Below are positions 45,818-54,021 of a DNA stretch of 64,000 nucleotides, piece after piece. The translations under genes were made by a program, and so were the position numbers. The DNA comes from Salinisphaeraceae bacterium (GTDB lineage Bacteria > Pseudomonadota > Gammaproteobacteria > Nevskiales > Salinisphaeraceae). Each line of letters begins with the position of its first letter. Within the stretch, counting starts at the first letter, position 1. Location of the stretch: NCBI GenBank assembly GCA_002683405.1, contig NYTH01000033.1, positions 1 through 64,000 on the forward strand. Reading direction: 5' to 3'. A model generated the notes under the pieces. The model did no database searches. It worked only from the letters and a program-made list of their open reading frames with translations, and had not been told where the DNA came from.

Positions 45818-47530
45818 TCAGCCCAGCAGACCCTTGTTGTTCTTCAGCCCCAGCACGGCCGGCTGATTCAGCTCGCCTGGCGAAACGGTCTTGCGATCGC
45901 GCAGCCAGTTGCCCACCACATCCCAGATAGGCTCGCCCTCGACGCCCTCACCCACGGGCGCCCAGCCGGCCACCTTGTAGGTCTTTGCCGGATCAAGCGG
46001 CTTGCCGCCCAGCCGCATATCGCTGATCCGCTCGCCCGACTTCGCCAGGGGCGAGATGGCGTATTCGAGGCCGCCCACGCGGACCATATCGCCGCCCTGC
46101 TGCAGGAAGGGATCGGCATTGAACAGATTGTCGGCCACATCTTCCATGACGAACTTGATGCGCTCGCCGGTCATTTCGTTGAGCGTCGTGGCCGGATAGG
46201 TGATACCGACCTGCGCCATCAGATCTTCCATGGTGATCTCGTCACCCGGCAGCAGCGACGGCCCCCAGCGGAAGCCGGGCGAGAACGCGATCTCGGCGTC
46301 CTTCACGTCCATGAGCGCGTCCAGAATGAGCTGGTCGAAGCTGCCGTTGAAGTTGCCGCGCCGGTAGAGCAGACCGTCGGTGACCGCCAGCGTCTCGCCG
46401 AGCTTGTCGGCGTGCGGGGCGCGAATCGACTCGATCAGGGCGGCCATGTCCCTGTCGGCCGGCAGCAGGTCGGAAAACACCGGCAGCAGGCGGTATTGCG
46501 CGCCTTTCACCTCGCCGTTCTTCACGTCGAAGTCGAGCACGCCGACAAACTTGCCGTTGCTGCCGCCGTTGGTGACCAGCGTGTGCCCGCCCTCGTTCTT
46601 TACCTTGATGGCTTCGGGTACGCCGTCGTGCGTATGGCCGCCCATGATGGCGTCCAGCCCCTTCACGCGGGATGCCAGCTTCAGGTCGACATCCATGCCG
46701 TTGTGAGACAGCAGCACCACCACCCGCGCGCCCGCCTTCCGGGCGGTGTCGATCTGCGTCTGCAGATCGCTTTCACGGATGCCGAAATTCCAGTCCGGGA
46801 CGAAATGACTCGGATTCGCGATCGGCGTGTAGGGAAAGGCCTGACCGATGACAGCCACGGGTACACCGTTCACCTCTCGCAGGCTCTGCCCCTCGAACAC
46901 CGGATCACCAAACCCGGAATCGCGAACATTCTGGGCAAGAAAGTCCACCTGGCCGTCCAGGTCATTATCGATGATATCGCGGACACGGTCGGCGCCCAGG
47001 GTGAATTCCCAGTGGCCCGTCATGATGTCCAGCCCAAGCGCCTTGCTGGCGTCCACCATGTCCTGGCCCTGCGTCCAGAGCGCGGTAGCCGACCCCTGCC
47101 AGAGATCGCCGCCGTCCAGCAGCAGCGCACCCGGACGCTCCGCCCGAAGCTGCTTGATCAGCGTGGCCAGATGCGCGAAGCCGCCGACCCGGCCGTAGCG
47201 CTGCGCCGCCGCAGCGAAATCCAGACAGCTGAAGGCGTGCGCATTGCGGCTGTCGGCCTGGATGTCGAAGTGCTTGAGCAGGTGCTCGCCGACGAGATGC
47301 GGCGGCCGATTGCGCGCCGCGCCCACCCCGATGTTCTCCGACGGCTCGCGAAAGTACAGCGGCAGCAGCTGGGCATGCGTATCGGTGGTATGCAGCAGGT
47401 GCACGTTGCCGTAGCGCGGCAGCGCGTAGAAATCGTCGCTGGCCATGCCCTGACCGGCCAGCGCACGGCTCAGCGGCAGACCGGCCGCCGCGGCGGCGGC
47501 CAGCATCTGCAGAAACTCGCGGCGTTGCAT
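45818..47530 (-). CDS. soxB: Thiosulfohydrolase SoxB
   Basis: A 570-residue di-manganese hydrolase of the 5'-nucleotidase fold. A signal sequence (RREFLQMLAAAAAAGLPLSRALA, Tat-like) precedes the metal motifs HTTDTHAQL, LDGGDLWQGS, GHWEFT and GGHTHDG. The C-terminal nucleotidase domain follows (MTGERIKFVMEDVADNLFNADP, QQGGDMVRVGG). It releases sulfate from SoxY-bound S-sulfonate in the periplasm. Last gene of soxDYZAXB. Confidence 0.97.
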   Translation of the reverse strand: MQRREFLQMLAAAAAAGLPLSRALAGQGMASDDFYALPRYGNVHLLHTTDTHAQLLPLYFREPSENIGVGAARNRPPHLVGEHLLKHFDIQADSRNAHAFSCLDFAAAAQRYGRVGGFAHLATLIKQLRAERPGALLLDGGDLWQGSATALWTQGQDMVDASKALGLDIMTGHWEFTLGADRVRDIIDNDLDGQVDFLAQNVRDSGFGDPVFEGQSLREVNGVPVAVIGQAFPYTPIANPSHFVPDWNFGIRESDLQTQIDTARKAGARVVVLLSHNGMDVDLKLASRVKGLDAIMGGHTHDGVPEAIKVKNEGGHTLVTNGGSNGKFVGVLDFDVKNGEVKGAQYRLLPVFSDLLPADRDMAALIESIRAPHADKLGETLAVTDGLLYRRGNFNGSFDQLILDALMDVKDAEIAFSPGFRWGPSLLPGDEITMEDLMAQVGITYPATTLNEMTGERIKFVMEDVADNLFNADPFLQQGGDMVRVGGLEYAISPLAKSGERISDMRLGGKPLDPAKTYKVAGWAPVGEGVEGEPIWDVVGNWLRDRKTVSPGELNQPAVLGLKNNKGLLG

Positions 47531-47539
47531 GGCCTGCCC

Positions 47540-48262
47540 CTATTCGGCTTTGTTGACGGGCGAGGCCGGATCGAGCAGCAGCGCCATTACGTGGCGGATC
47601 TGGTCCGGCGTCAGGATGCCGGCCTCGCCAAAGCGGGGCATATGCGAGCACACCATATAGGCGTGGGGATTCCAGATCTTGCCCCAAGTGTACTTCAGCA
47701 TAGCTTCCGACTGGCCGCGCTGGCCATAATTGCGCAGCGACGGGCCCATGGTGCCGTAGGCCACTTCGCCGGCTGCCAGCTCGTGGCAGGCGTAGCAGTT
47801 GCCGCCGTTGGGATCGTCCGGATCATCGCTATACTGCATACCGCGGCCGTTCTGCGCGATGGCCTCGCCCTTTTTCCAGTCGCCCAGATAATTGCCGTCT
47901 TCGGGAAACTCGATCGCGGCCATAGCGGCTTCGCGCAGCTTGCCGGCTTGGTCGCCGGCGCGGTCTTCGGCATTGCTGCAGGCGATCTGCAGCGAATCCT
48001 GGTCCAGACGGTCCAGCCCCACGCCGTTACGGGCCTGCATGGAGGTCCGCAGGATGGCGTCGGGGTCGGGCGCCATGACGGCGGAAGCCGCGTTCGTATC
48101 GCTGGCTGCATCGGCCTGTGCGCCCTGTTCGGTATTGCCGGACGCATTGCCGGCCTGCGCCTGCGGGTTCGTCGACGCGGCGGATTGCTCGCCGTTCCCG
48201 CCCTGACCGCAGCCGGACATCAGCGACAGCGCGAACAGGCTGATCATCAAGCGTTTCATCAT
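47540..48262 (-). CDS. soxX: Cytochrome SoxX, long lipoprotein form
   Basis: A 240-residue monoheme cytochrome. The heme site is CYACH (156-160), and the distal ligand is probably M208 in CSHMPRFG. YTWGKIWNPHAYMVC and MALLLDPASPVNKAE are typical of the long SoxX type. The N-terminus ends in SLMSGC, a possible lipobox, followed by about 45 residues of Ala/Gly/Gln/Ser-rich linker, so it may be tethered to a membrane. AGGAG precedes the ATG. With SoxA it oxidatively links thiosulfate to SoxY. Confidence 0.94.
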   Translation of the reverse strand: MMKRLMISLFALSLMSGCGQGGNGEQSAASTNPQAQAGNASGNTEQGAQADAASDTNAASAVMAPDPDAILRTSMQARNGVGLDRLDQDSLQIACSNAEDRAGDQAGKLREAAMAAIEFPEDGNYLGDWKKGEAIAQNGRGMQYSDDPDDPNGGNCYACHELAAGEVAYGTMGPSLRNYGQRGQSEAMLKYTWGKIWNPHAYMVCSHMPRFGEAGILTPDQIRHVMALLLDPASPVNKAE

Positions 48263-48271
48263 GGCGCGCTC

Positions 48272-49078
48272 CTATCGCTTCAGGCCGGGTGCGTCCATGC
48301 TGCCACCCTCGGCATTGACGCCCATGTACATGAGTAAGTCCACAACGGCCTCGGACCCCGGCTGCAGTTCGGGCAGACGCTGCTGGCGGGCGCAGTTGCG
48401 CATGCGCCAGCCCATGGTGCGAACCACGCCCTGGGAAATCCGATACGCCGGCCACGTGGTGTAGGTTGCCCGGGCGCCCTCGGCTTCGGTGAGATTAGGC
48501 AGCGACTGCAGCCGAATGCGCTTGTCGCTCTGCCGGTGACAGGTGGCGCAGGAGAAATCGTAAGGGCCGGCACGATGGTAAAAGAGCGCCTCGCCGGCCT
48601 TGTACGCCGCCTTTTCCTCGGGATGGGATTGCGGCACCGCCACTTTCGACCCCTGGGATGCATCGGCAACATAGGCCACGAGTGCCTCCATCTCGGTGCC
48701 GTTGTCGCCGGCGCCGGAGTAGATGCCCTCGATGATTTCCTCCCGCTTGAAGCCCTGCAGCTCGACCATGCAGTGAATCAGCCGGCCTTCCAGGTCCATG
48801 ACGCTGTCGGTGTCCTCGAAATAGCGCGGCAGCTGCCCGTAGACGTTTTCCACCACGCCGGGCCCCTGCCCCAGGTCACACTGCTCCAGCGACACGTTTT
48901 CGGGCCCGCGGGCCTGCGTCCACAACTCCGAGCCTTCATCCACGATGAAGATGGCCGGGTTGTCGTCACCAAACATGCTCCGGTATTCATCGAATGTGTC
49001 GTCCTGGGCCTGCGCCAGGCCGACCGCGAGCAGCGCACCGCCCAGCAGTCCGCCCATCATCCGTCCACTCATTGCCAT
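48272..49078 (-). CDS. soxA: Cytochrome SoxA, single-heme type
   Basis: A 268-residue protein with a signal peptide ending AQAQ. One heme site, SCATCH, is present, and the active-site cysteine that becomes persulfide-modified is probably in RMRNCARQQRLPE. Cysteines in LEQCDLG and LIHCMVE mark the heme-less N-terminal domain, so this is the monoheme variant rather than the diheme one. With SoxX it forms the thiosulfate-conjugating SoxXA complex. I start at ATG 49078; the longer frame has no signal peptide. Confidence 0.95.
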   Translation of the reverse strand: MAMSGRMMGGLLGGALLAVGLAQAQDDTFDEYRSMFGDDNPAIFIVDEGSELWTQARGPENVSLEQCDLGQGPGVVENVYGQLPRYFEDTDSVMDLEGRLIHCMVELQGFKREEIIEGIYSGAGDNGTEMEALVAYVADASQGSKVAVPQSHPEEKAAYKAGEALFYHRAGPYDFSCATCHRQSDKRIRLQSLPNLTEAEGARATYTTWPAYRISQGVVRTMGWRMRNCARQQRLPELQPGSEAVVDLLMYMGVNAEGGSMDAPGLKR

Positions 49079-49107
49079 AGCTGATCCTGCCTGCGCGACA
49101 CCTGCCC

Positions 49108-49419
49108 CTAGCCGATCTTGGCTTCGGTGCTCGCCGTCTCGCCCTTGTTGTCTGTCCAGCTCACTTTCACGGTATCGCCCTTCTTGGCGTCCTTGATGCG
49201 GAAGGACAGGTAGGGGTTTTGCGAAATCGCGGCGCCCCACTGCGCGGCCATCACGGTCCGATCGCCCAGGGTCGCCATGACCTCCTTGATGTAGTGCGCC
49301 GGGATGGGCTTGCCTTCACTGTCCTTGCGCTGCCCGGTTTCCATCGGGTGCTGCATCAGTACCTTGACTTCCGCGACGTCGCCGCTCATGCGGGCGCGCA
49401 TTCTCATCCGTCCAGCCAT
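49108..49419 (-). CDS. soxZ: Sulfur-carrier partner SoxZ
   Basis: A 103-residue immunoglobulin-like protein. RMRARMSGDVAEVKVLMQHPMETGQRKDS and HYIKEVMATLGDRTVM are diagnostic of SoxZ. No signal peptide; it is exported as a complex with SoxY. It follows soxY by 47 bases. Confidence 0.96.
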   Translation of the reverse strand: MAGRMRMRARMSGDVAEVKVLMQHPMETGQRKDSEGKPIPAHYIKEVMATLGDRTVMAAQWGAAISQNPYLSFRIKDAKKGDTVKVSWTDNKGETASTEAKIG

Positions 49420-49466
49420 TGTTCTATCTCCTGTGTGTTCTGTGGGAATCGACCTGGCGCCGCGCG

Positions 49467-49925
49467 TCAGCCGCCGCAGCCGCCCAGCGTGACCTTGGTC
49501 TGGCTGCTGGCCTTGTAGAGCTTGCCGTCAGCCTCGACCAGCGCGTAGATGTTGCCCGTTTCGGCGACCTTGACCCGGGTCTGAATAAACGGCTCGGTGC
49601 CCTCGGGGATCATGAACATGGCGCTCATGGGATTCGGATTTTTCTCCACCAGCACCGAGATTCGCGTGGTTTTGGGGAGCTTGCTGGTCACGCTGATCGG
49701 CACCACTGCGCCGTTTTCCGCAATATCCGGTGTCTCCAGCTCGATCTGGTCGCTCTCGGCGGCCGAATCGCCCAGGGCGGTCATTGCGCCCTGCGGATCG
49801 GTGGCCTCGAAGGCCTTTTCGGGCCGGGACATGGCGGCCAGCGCGCGCAGCGGCACCATGCCCGCCGCGGCCAGGGCCGTTGCAGCGCCAACGGCTTTCA
49901 GCAGCGATCTTCTGTATGCATCCAT
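49467..49925 (-). CDS. soxY: Sulfur-carrier protein SoxY
   Basis: A 152-residue protein with a twin-arginine-like signal (AYRRSLLKAVGAATALAAAG) and the C-terminal swinging-arm end VTLGGCGG, whose cysteine carries the sulfur intermediates. ATG 49925 is chosen because it places the signal at the N-terminus. It is the substrate-bearing partner of SoxZ. Confidence 0.97.
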   Translation of the reverse strand: MDAYRRSLLKAVGAATALAAAGMVPLRALAAMSRPEKAFEATDPQGAMTALGDSAAESDQIELETPDIAENGAVVPISVTSKLPKTTRISVLVEKNPNPMSAMFMIPEGTEPFIQTRVKVAETGNIYALVEADGKLYKASSQTKVTLGGCGG

Positions 49926-49989
49926 CGTGTTTTCCTCGGTGTTCGCGTTCGGGGTGAATGTTGTGCGTATCGGACCGGGCCGCGAAGCG

Positions 49990-51186
49990 CTAGCCCTCGC
50001 CGGCCAGCCATTCGGCAATGGCTTTCAGGTCTTCGTCGGACAGATTGGGCTGCGGCGGCATGGGGATGCTGCCCCAGACGCCCGAGCCGCCCTGGCGGAT
50101 TTTCTCGGTGAGATAACCGACCGCCTCATCGTGATCGGCGTACTTGTCGGCAATGGCCTTGAAGCCCGGCCCGACGATCTTGCCTTCCATCTGGTGACAG
50201 CCCATGCAGCCGTTGGACTGCAGCGCTTCGGTGGGCGGGGCGGCACTGGCACTGTCGGTGGCGGTGTCCTGCGTCTGCGCACTGGCCACCTGCACCGGCT
50301 CGGCGGCATCCTCGCCCTCGCCCGTGTCGACACCGGGGAAAGGCGAATAGGCGCGCATCTGATTGGCCAGATTGCCGTTGGCGCCGGCCGCGTGATCCGG
50401 CAGCGACGAGGTCACCTTGACGGCTTTCGCACAGTCATTCATGCAGGCCACGTTGTGCGTGTCCGGCTCGCCGTCCACCGTCCACAGACCATGCTCGCGC
50501 GTCATGCCGTTGCGGTTGGGCATGCGCGCCTGAACCTCGGCAATATTGTCGTTCGAGAGCTCGAAATCCGAATCCACGATGTAGGCCAGATTCAGCAGAT
50601 AGGCCAGAACGGCATAAACCTCGTCATCCGACAGGGACTTCGGATTGTTCCAGGGCATGGCTCTGTGGATGTAGTCGCACAGGGTGGAGAGCGTGGCCAC
50701 TTTCATGAAGGTGGTGCGCTGGGCGCCGCCGTTGGCCAGACTGGCCACCCGGCCCTTCTCCATGTCTGCCTCGGTGATATTGCCCAGCACCAGCGGCGTG
50801 AAGACCTCGTTCGAGTCACCAAAATCGCCGTGGCAGCTGGCGCACTGGGCGAGCCAGATTTCCTCGCCCTCCAGCACCGTGCCGGCGCCTTCGGGCAGCC
50901 CCTTGAAGTCGGGGCGCACGTCGATATCCCAGGCCCGGATTTCCGCCTCGGTGGCGGCGCGTCCCAGCGACGCATGCTGGCCGCTGTGCGGGCTGGTCCT
51001 GACCGGCGCATCCGACTGGGCCGTGTTGGCGCTGACCGCCGAGTCGCCAGTGATGGCCGAGGTGGCGCTCTGATCACAACCGACCGTGCCGAGCAGCAGC
51101 AGGCTGCCGAAGGCCATGGCCAACCATCCAGGCGCCAGGGCAGACCTCGGCACGGGGTCTGTTTGCGCTACAGCAACTTCATCCAT
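49990..51186 (-). CDS. soxD: SoxD diheme cytochrome, probable lipoprotein
   Basis: A 398-residue diheme cytochrome. Heme sites are CASCH (about residue 115) and CMGCH (about 327). The segment AWDIDVRPDFKGLPEG and RTTFMKVATLSTLCDYIHRAMPWNNPKSLSD identify SoxD; the last 75 residues form a cytochrome c551-like domain. The hydrophobic N-terminus ends LLLGTVGC, a possible lipobox. GGAGG precedes ATG 51186. With SoxC it removes six electrons from the SoxY-bound sulfane. It leads the sox operon, far from soxC. Confidence 0.94.
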   Translation of the reverse strand: MDEVAVAQTDPVPRSALAPGWLAMAFGSLLLLGTVGCDQSATSAITGDSAVSANTAQSDAPVRTSPHSGQHASLGRAATEAEIRAWDIDVRPDFKGLPEGAGTVLEGEEIWLAQCASCHGDFGDSNEVFTPLVLGNITEADMEKGRVASLANGGAQRTTFMKVATLSTLCDYIHRAMPWNNPKSLSDDEVYAVLAYLLNLAYIVDSDFELSNDNIAEVQARMPNRNGMTREHGLWTVDGEPDTHNVACMNDCAKAVKVTSSLPDHAAGANGNLANQMRAYSPFPGVDTGEGEDAAEPVQVASAQTQDTATDSASAAPPTEALQSNGCMGCHQMEGKIVGPGFKAIADKYADHDEAVGYLTEKIRQGGSGVWGSIPMPPQPNLSDEDLKAIAEWLAGEG

Positions 51187-51301
51187 GGCTCCTCCGCCAT
51201 CCAACTCGCTCTTTTTTCTGCTGACCGACCGCGTAGCTTCCGGTAGCGGATCGCTGTCAGTACATGCCGCAGCACGCTTGCCGCTGACTGACTTGTCGCG
51301 T

Positions 51302-51317
51302 ATACCCCCTAGTGTAT
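51302..51317. promoter_or_regulatory. Palindromic operator 4, ATACCCCCTAGTGTAT
   Basis: Same 16-base frame as the other sites, with one arm changed (GTGTAT instead of GGGTAT). It lies between soxD (116 bases) and the SoxH-like gene (19 bases), so it could control both. Confidence 0.72.
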
Positions 51318-51335
51318 CCCACAGTTGCTCGGATC

Positions 51336-52367
51336 ATGCAAGTTGGTTGTCGAAAAAACCGCCTGAATCTAATTGCTTCGCTGCTGCCGGTCATGCTGGC
51401 AATACTGGCAACCGGGTGCAGCATGCATGCCTTGATTAAGCCGGGAGAGGATTCGGCCTCGGTCGAGATTACCGCCACGCGCATCACCGACCGGGCCTGG
51501 TACTTCCGGGGCGAGTCGGGCATGGCTTCACAGGCCAACCGCGGCTTCATGAGCAACGCCGGTTTTGTCGTCACCGGCGACGGCGTGGTGGTTTTCGACG
51601 CGCTGGCCTCGCCCGCGCTGGGTCGCGCGATGCTTCGCGAGATTGGCCGGATCACTGATCAGCCCGTCAAGTATGTTGTCGTGAGCCACTACCACGCCGA
51701 CCATTTCTACGGCCTGCAGGCATTCAAGGCTCAGGGGGCAGCCATTCTTGCCGATCAGGCCGGACAGGCCTATCTGAACAGTGATGCGGCGCGCGAGCGG
51801 CTGGCGCAGCGCCGCGAGGCTCTGGGTCCGTGGGTGGACGCGAACACCCGGCTGGTCGCCGCGGATCGCTGGCTGCGCTTGTCGCCCGAAGAGCCCATGA
51901 CTTTCGAACTGGGCGGCCAGACTTTTCGCGTGATGAGCGCTGCCCACGCCCACGCCCCCGGCGATCTCATGCTCTACGTGCCCGGACAGTCGCTGCTGTT
52001 TGCCGGGGACGTGTACGCCACCGGGCGTCTGCCCTTCGTCGTCGACGGCAATAGCCGGCAGTGGCTGGATGCCATCGACCGTATTGCCAGCGCCGCCCCC
52101 GAACATGTCGTGCCCGGCCACGGGCGGGTATCGGATAACGTCGAGCGCGATGTTCAGTTGACCCGGCGCTACATCGAGTACCTGCGCAAGACCATGGGCG
52201 CGGCCGCGGATAATCTCATGACGTTCGAGCAGGCCTATGCCGAGACGGACTGGTCCGCGTTCGAGAAACTGCCGGCCTTCGCTGAAGCCAACCGACGTAA
52301 CGCCTACAGCGTGTTTCTTGAAATGCAGGAGGATTCTTTCGGCGAATCAACGCCCGATGCCCCGTGA
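51336..52367 (+). CDS. SoxH-like MBL-fold lipoprotein
   Basis: A 343-residue metallo-beta-lactamase-fold protein. An N-terminal hydrophobic segment ends in LATGC, a possible lipobox, so it is probably membrane-tethered in the periplasm. Metal motifs are VVSHYHADHFYG, AHAHAPGDL, FAGDVYATGRL and VPGHGRVSD. SoxH proteins and the quinoprotein-relay metallohydrolases share this layout; the substrate is unproven. ATG 51336 is preferred over a GTG inside operator 4. Confidence 0.83.
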   Translation: MQVGCRKNRLNLIASLLPVMLAILATGCSMHALIKPGEDSASVEITATRITDRAWYFRGESGMASQANRGFMSNAGFVVTGDGVVVFDALASPALGRAMLREIGRITDQPVKYVVVSHYHADHFYGLQAFKAQGAAILADQAGQAYLNSDAARERLAQRREALGPWVDANTRLVAADRWLRLSPEEPMTFELGGQTFRVMSAAHAHAPGDLMLYVPGQSLLFAGDVYATGRLPFVVDGNSRQWLDAIDRIASAAPEHVVPGHGRVSDNVERDVQLTRRYIEYLRKTMGAAADNLMTFEQAYAETDWSAFEKLPAFAEANRRNAYSVFLEMQEDSFGESTPDAP

Positions 52368-52407
52368 TCCCGACCGGCACGCAGGACAGTCGGCCGGCCC
52401 ACGTGCT

Positions 52408-52423
52408 ATACCGGCAGGGGTAT
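52408..52423 (+). promoter_or_regulatory. Palindromic operator 5, ATACCGGCAGGGGTAT
   Basis: Arms ATACC/GGTAT in the same 16-base frame, 29 bases before the DsrE-like gene. A GGAGG ribosome site follows at about 52441. Confidence 0.75.
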
Positions 52424-52451
52424 CAATGGCTGCTCTGCAAGGAGGCAGAAC

Positions 52452-52922
52452 ATGAAACGCACAACCAGTGACCGCCGCCGACAGATTCTGCGGCGCATGG
52501 CCGGCCTGACGGGACTCGCGCTGGTGCTGCCGGCCAGCGCCGGTGAAACCCCGAAGGGCAGGAAATCCGGCCCGGGCGTGGTCTATCACGTGGATGACAC
52601 GGCGACCCAGGCCATCGCGGCCATTCGCAACATTCGCAACCATCGCGAGCAGGCACCCGGTCTGCCGATCCGCGTGGTCACGCTGGCCAACGGCATCGAC
52701 TGGCTGCTCGAAGGCGCTCAGGATGACCGCGGCAACGACTACGCCGCGCTGATCGACGGCCTGATGTTCGACGGCGTGAGCTTTGTCGTCTGCCGCAACA
52801 CGCTGGACACGCGCGAGCTGTCCGAGGACGACGTGCATTTCGGCGTGGAACTGGTGACCTCGGGCGTACACGAAATCACGCGGCTGCAGCTCGAACAGGG
52901 CTACGCCTACGTCAAGCCATGA
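52452..52922 (+). CDS. Exported DsrE-family protein
   Basis: A 156-residue protein. An N-terminal Arg-rich export signal (RRQILRRMAGLTGLALVLPASAG) is followed by a DsrE/DsrF-like alpha/beta domain with one cysteine, VSFVVCRNTLDTREL. Members bind persulfide on that cysteine and pass sulfur on. It overlaps the start of the thioredoxin-like gene by 4 bases, so the pair is coupled, and operator 5 sits upstream. Confidence 0.87.
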   Translation: MKRTTSDRRRQILRRMAGLTGLALVLPASAGETPKGRKSGPGVVYHVDDTATQAIAAIRNIRNHREQAPGLPIRVVTLANGIDWLLEGAQDDRGNDYAALIDGLMFDGVSFVVCRNTLDTRELSEDDVHFGVELVTSGVHEITRLQLEQGYAYVKP

Positions 52923-53266
52923 TGCGCGGCGTCCTGCTGTTCTGGATGGCGCTTTTCACGTTGCCCCCCGCAGTCGCCGGCGACACGCAGCTGCTCATGT
53001 TCGAACTGCCCAACTGCGCGGCCTGCGCCGCATTCGAAGCCGATGTGGGCGGGACTTACGACCAGACGGACGAAGCAAGCGTCGCGCCCCTGCGCAGACT
53101 GCCTTTCGGCAGCGACCCGCCGGGCATAGCGCTGAACGGCGAAGTGCAGGTGTCGCCCACCTTCGTGCTGATCAGACAAGGTCGGGAAATCGATCGGTTC
53201 GTCGGTTATACCCGGGACGAAGCCTTCTGGATGTCGCTCAACCGCCTGCTCAACCAGCTGGACTGA
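52919..53266 (+). CDS. SoxS-like periplasmic thioredoxin
   Basis: A 115-residue protein with a signal peptide (LLFWMALFTLPPAVAG) and the redox motif C33-AAC-C36 type, NCAAC, in a short thioredoxin fold ending GYTRDEAFWMSLNRLL. In Sox systems such proteins (SoxS) keep the SoxY cysteine reduced and active. Coupled to the DsrE-like gene. Confidence 0.85.
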   Translation: MMRGVLLFWMALFTLPPAVAGDTQLLMFELPNCAACAAFEADVGGTYDQTDEASVAPLRRLPFGSDPPGIALNGEVQVSPTFVLIRQGREIDRFVGYTRDEAFWMSLNRLLNQLD

Positions 53267-53275
53267 GCGCCTCGG

Positions 53276-53860
53276 TCACGGGGCGCTGCCGGCTGGCGGG
53301 GTCGGCTCGGCGGGCGCGGTCGGCGGCGGTCTACGAGTCTCGGACATCCGGTTCATCACCCGCTGGATGACCACGGGGGCCAGCGAGGTGGCCCACTGCT
53401 GGCCAGCCGTCAGCGTCTCGCTCATCAGTTGCGGCATGAGCATCGCCGCCTTCTGGCCCGTCGGCGTCTGGTAGAAGGCCGTCAGTTCCGCCAGTTCCTC
53501 TTCGTTGAAATGCCGCGCGTACACCGGATACAGCTTCATCATCAGCGAGAACTGGTTCTCCTCCACCACCGCCATGGTTTCCTGCTCGATGATCTGCATC
53601 GCCCGCGGCCGGTCGGTCGCGCCGGTGCCGCCAAGCAGAAACTCCACCTGCCCCAGAAATTCCCGAGCGTACTGGGCGCCCAGGGCCGCCATGTCCATGG
53701 TTTCGAACAACTGCTCGAGCGCCTGCTGTTCGGCCTGGCTGACCTGATCCGTCACCGACGGCGGCGGCGTGGCGGTACGGCCCTGTGTCTGCCCCGTGGC
53801 GGGGAGCGGGGCGGTGGACGCCATCAGCGTCGACAGCAGCAGCAAAGTCCGGTAGCGCAT
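53276..53860 (-). CDS. DUF2059-family secreted protein
   Basis: A 194-residue protein with a signal peptide (LLLLSTLMASTAPLPATG), an all-helical DUF2059-type domain (HFNEEELAELTAFYQTPTGQKAAMLMPQLM) and a Pro/Thr-rich tail. Envelope protein of unknown function. It closes the sulfur island on the right and converges on the thioredoxin gene. Confidence 0.87.
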   Translation of the reverse strand: MRYRTLLLLSTLMASTAPLPATGQTQGRTATPPPSVTDQVSQAEQQALEQLFETMDMAALGAQYAREFLGQVEFLLGGTGATDRPRAMQIIEQETMAVVEENQFSLMMKLYPVYARHFNEEELAELTAFYQTPTGQKAAMLMPQLMSETLTAGQQWATSLAPVVIQRVMNRMSETRRPPPTAPAEPTPPAGSAP

Positions 53861-54021
53861 AAGGCCTGTATCTCCTGGCGGATCGATATCCGCGCCGGGT
53901 GTGGTGTTCCAACCGGCGGCAGTCTAATGTAGTCACATGAGCCGCGGCTGAATGCAGTGCCGCCGGCCCTGACAGGCAGCCCGGTCAGAAGGCTGCATTA
54001 TCAAATCGTGCGAGATGAGCC

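Noticed and set aside
45779-48337. An 852-codon open frame on the plus strand across soxB/soxX
   Set aside because: It is the antisense shadow of soxB and soxX; the minus-strand proteins have complete family motifs, while this frame has none.
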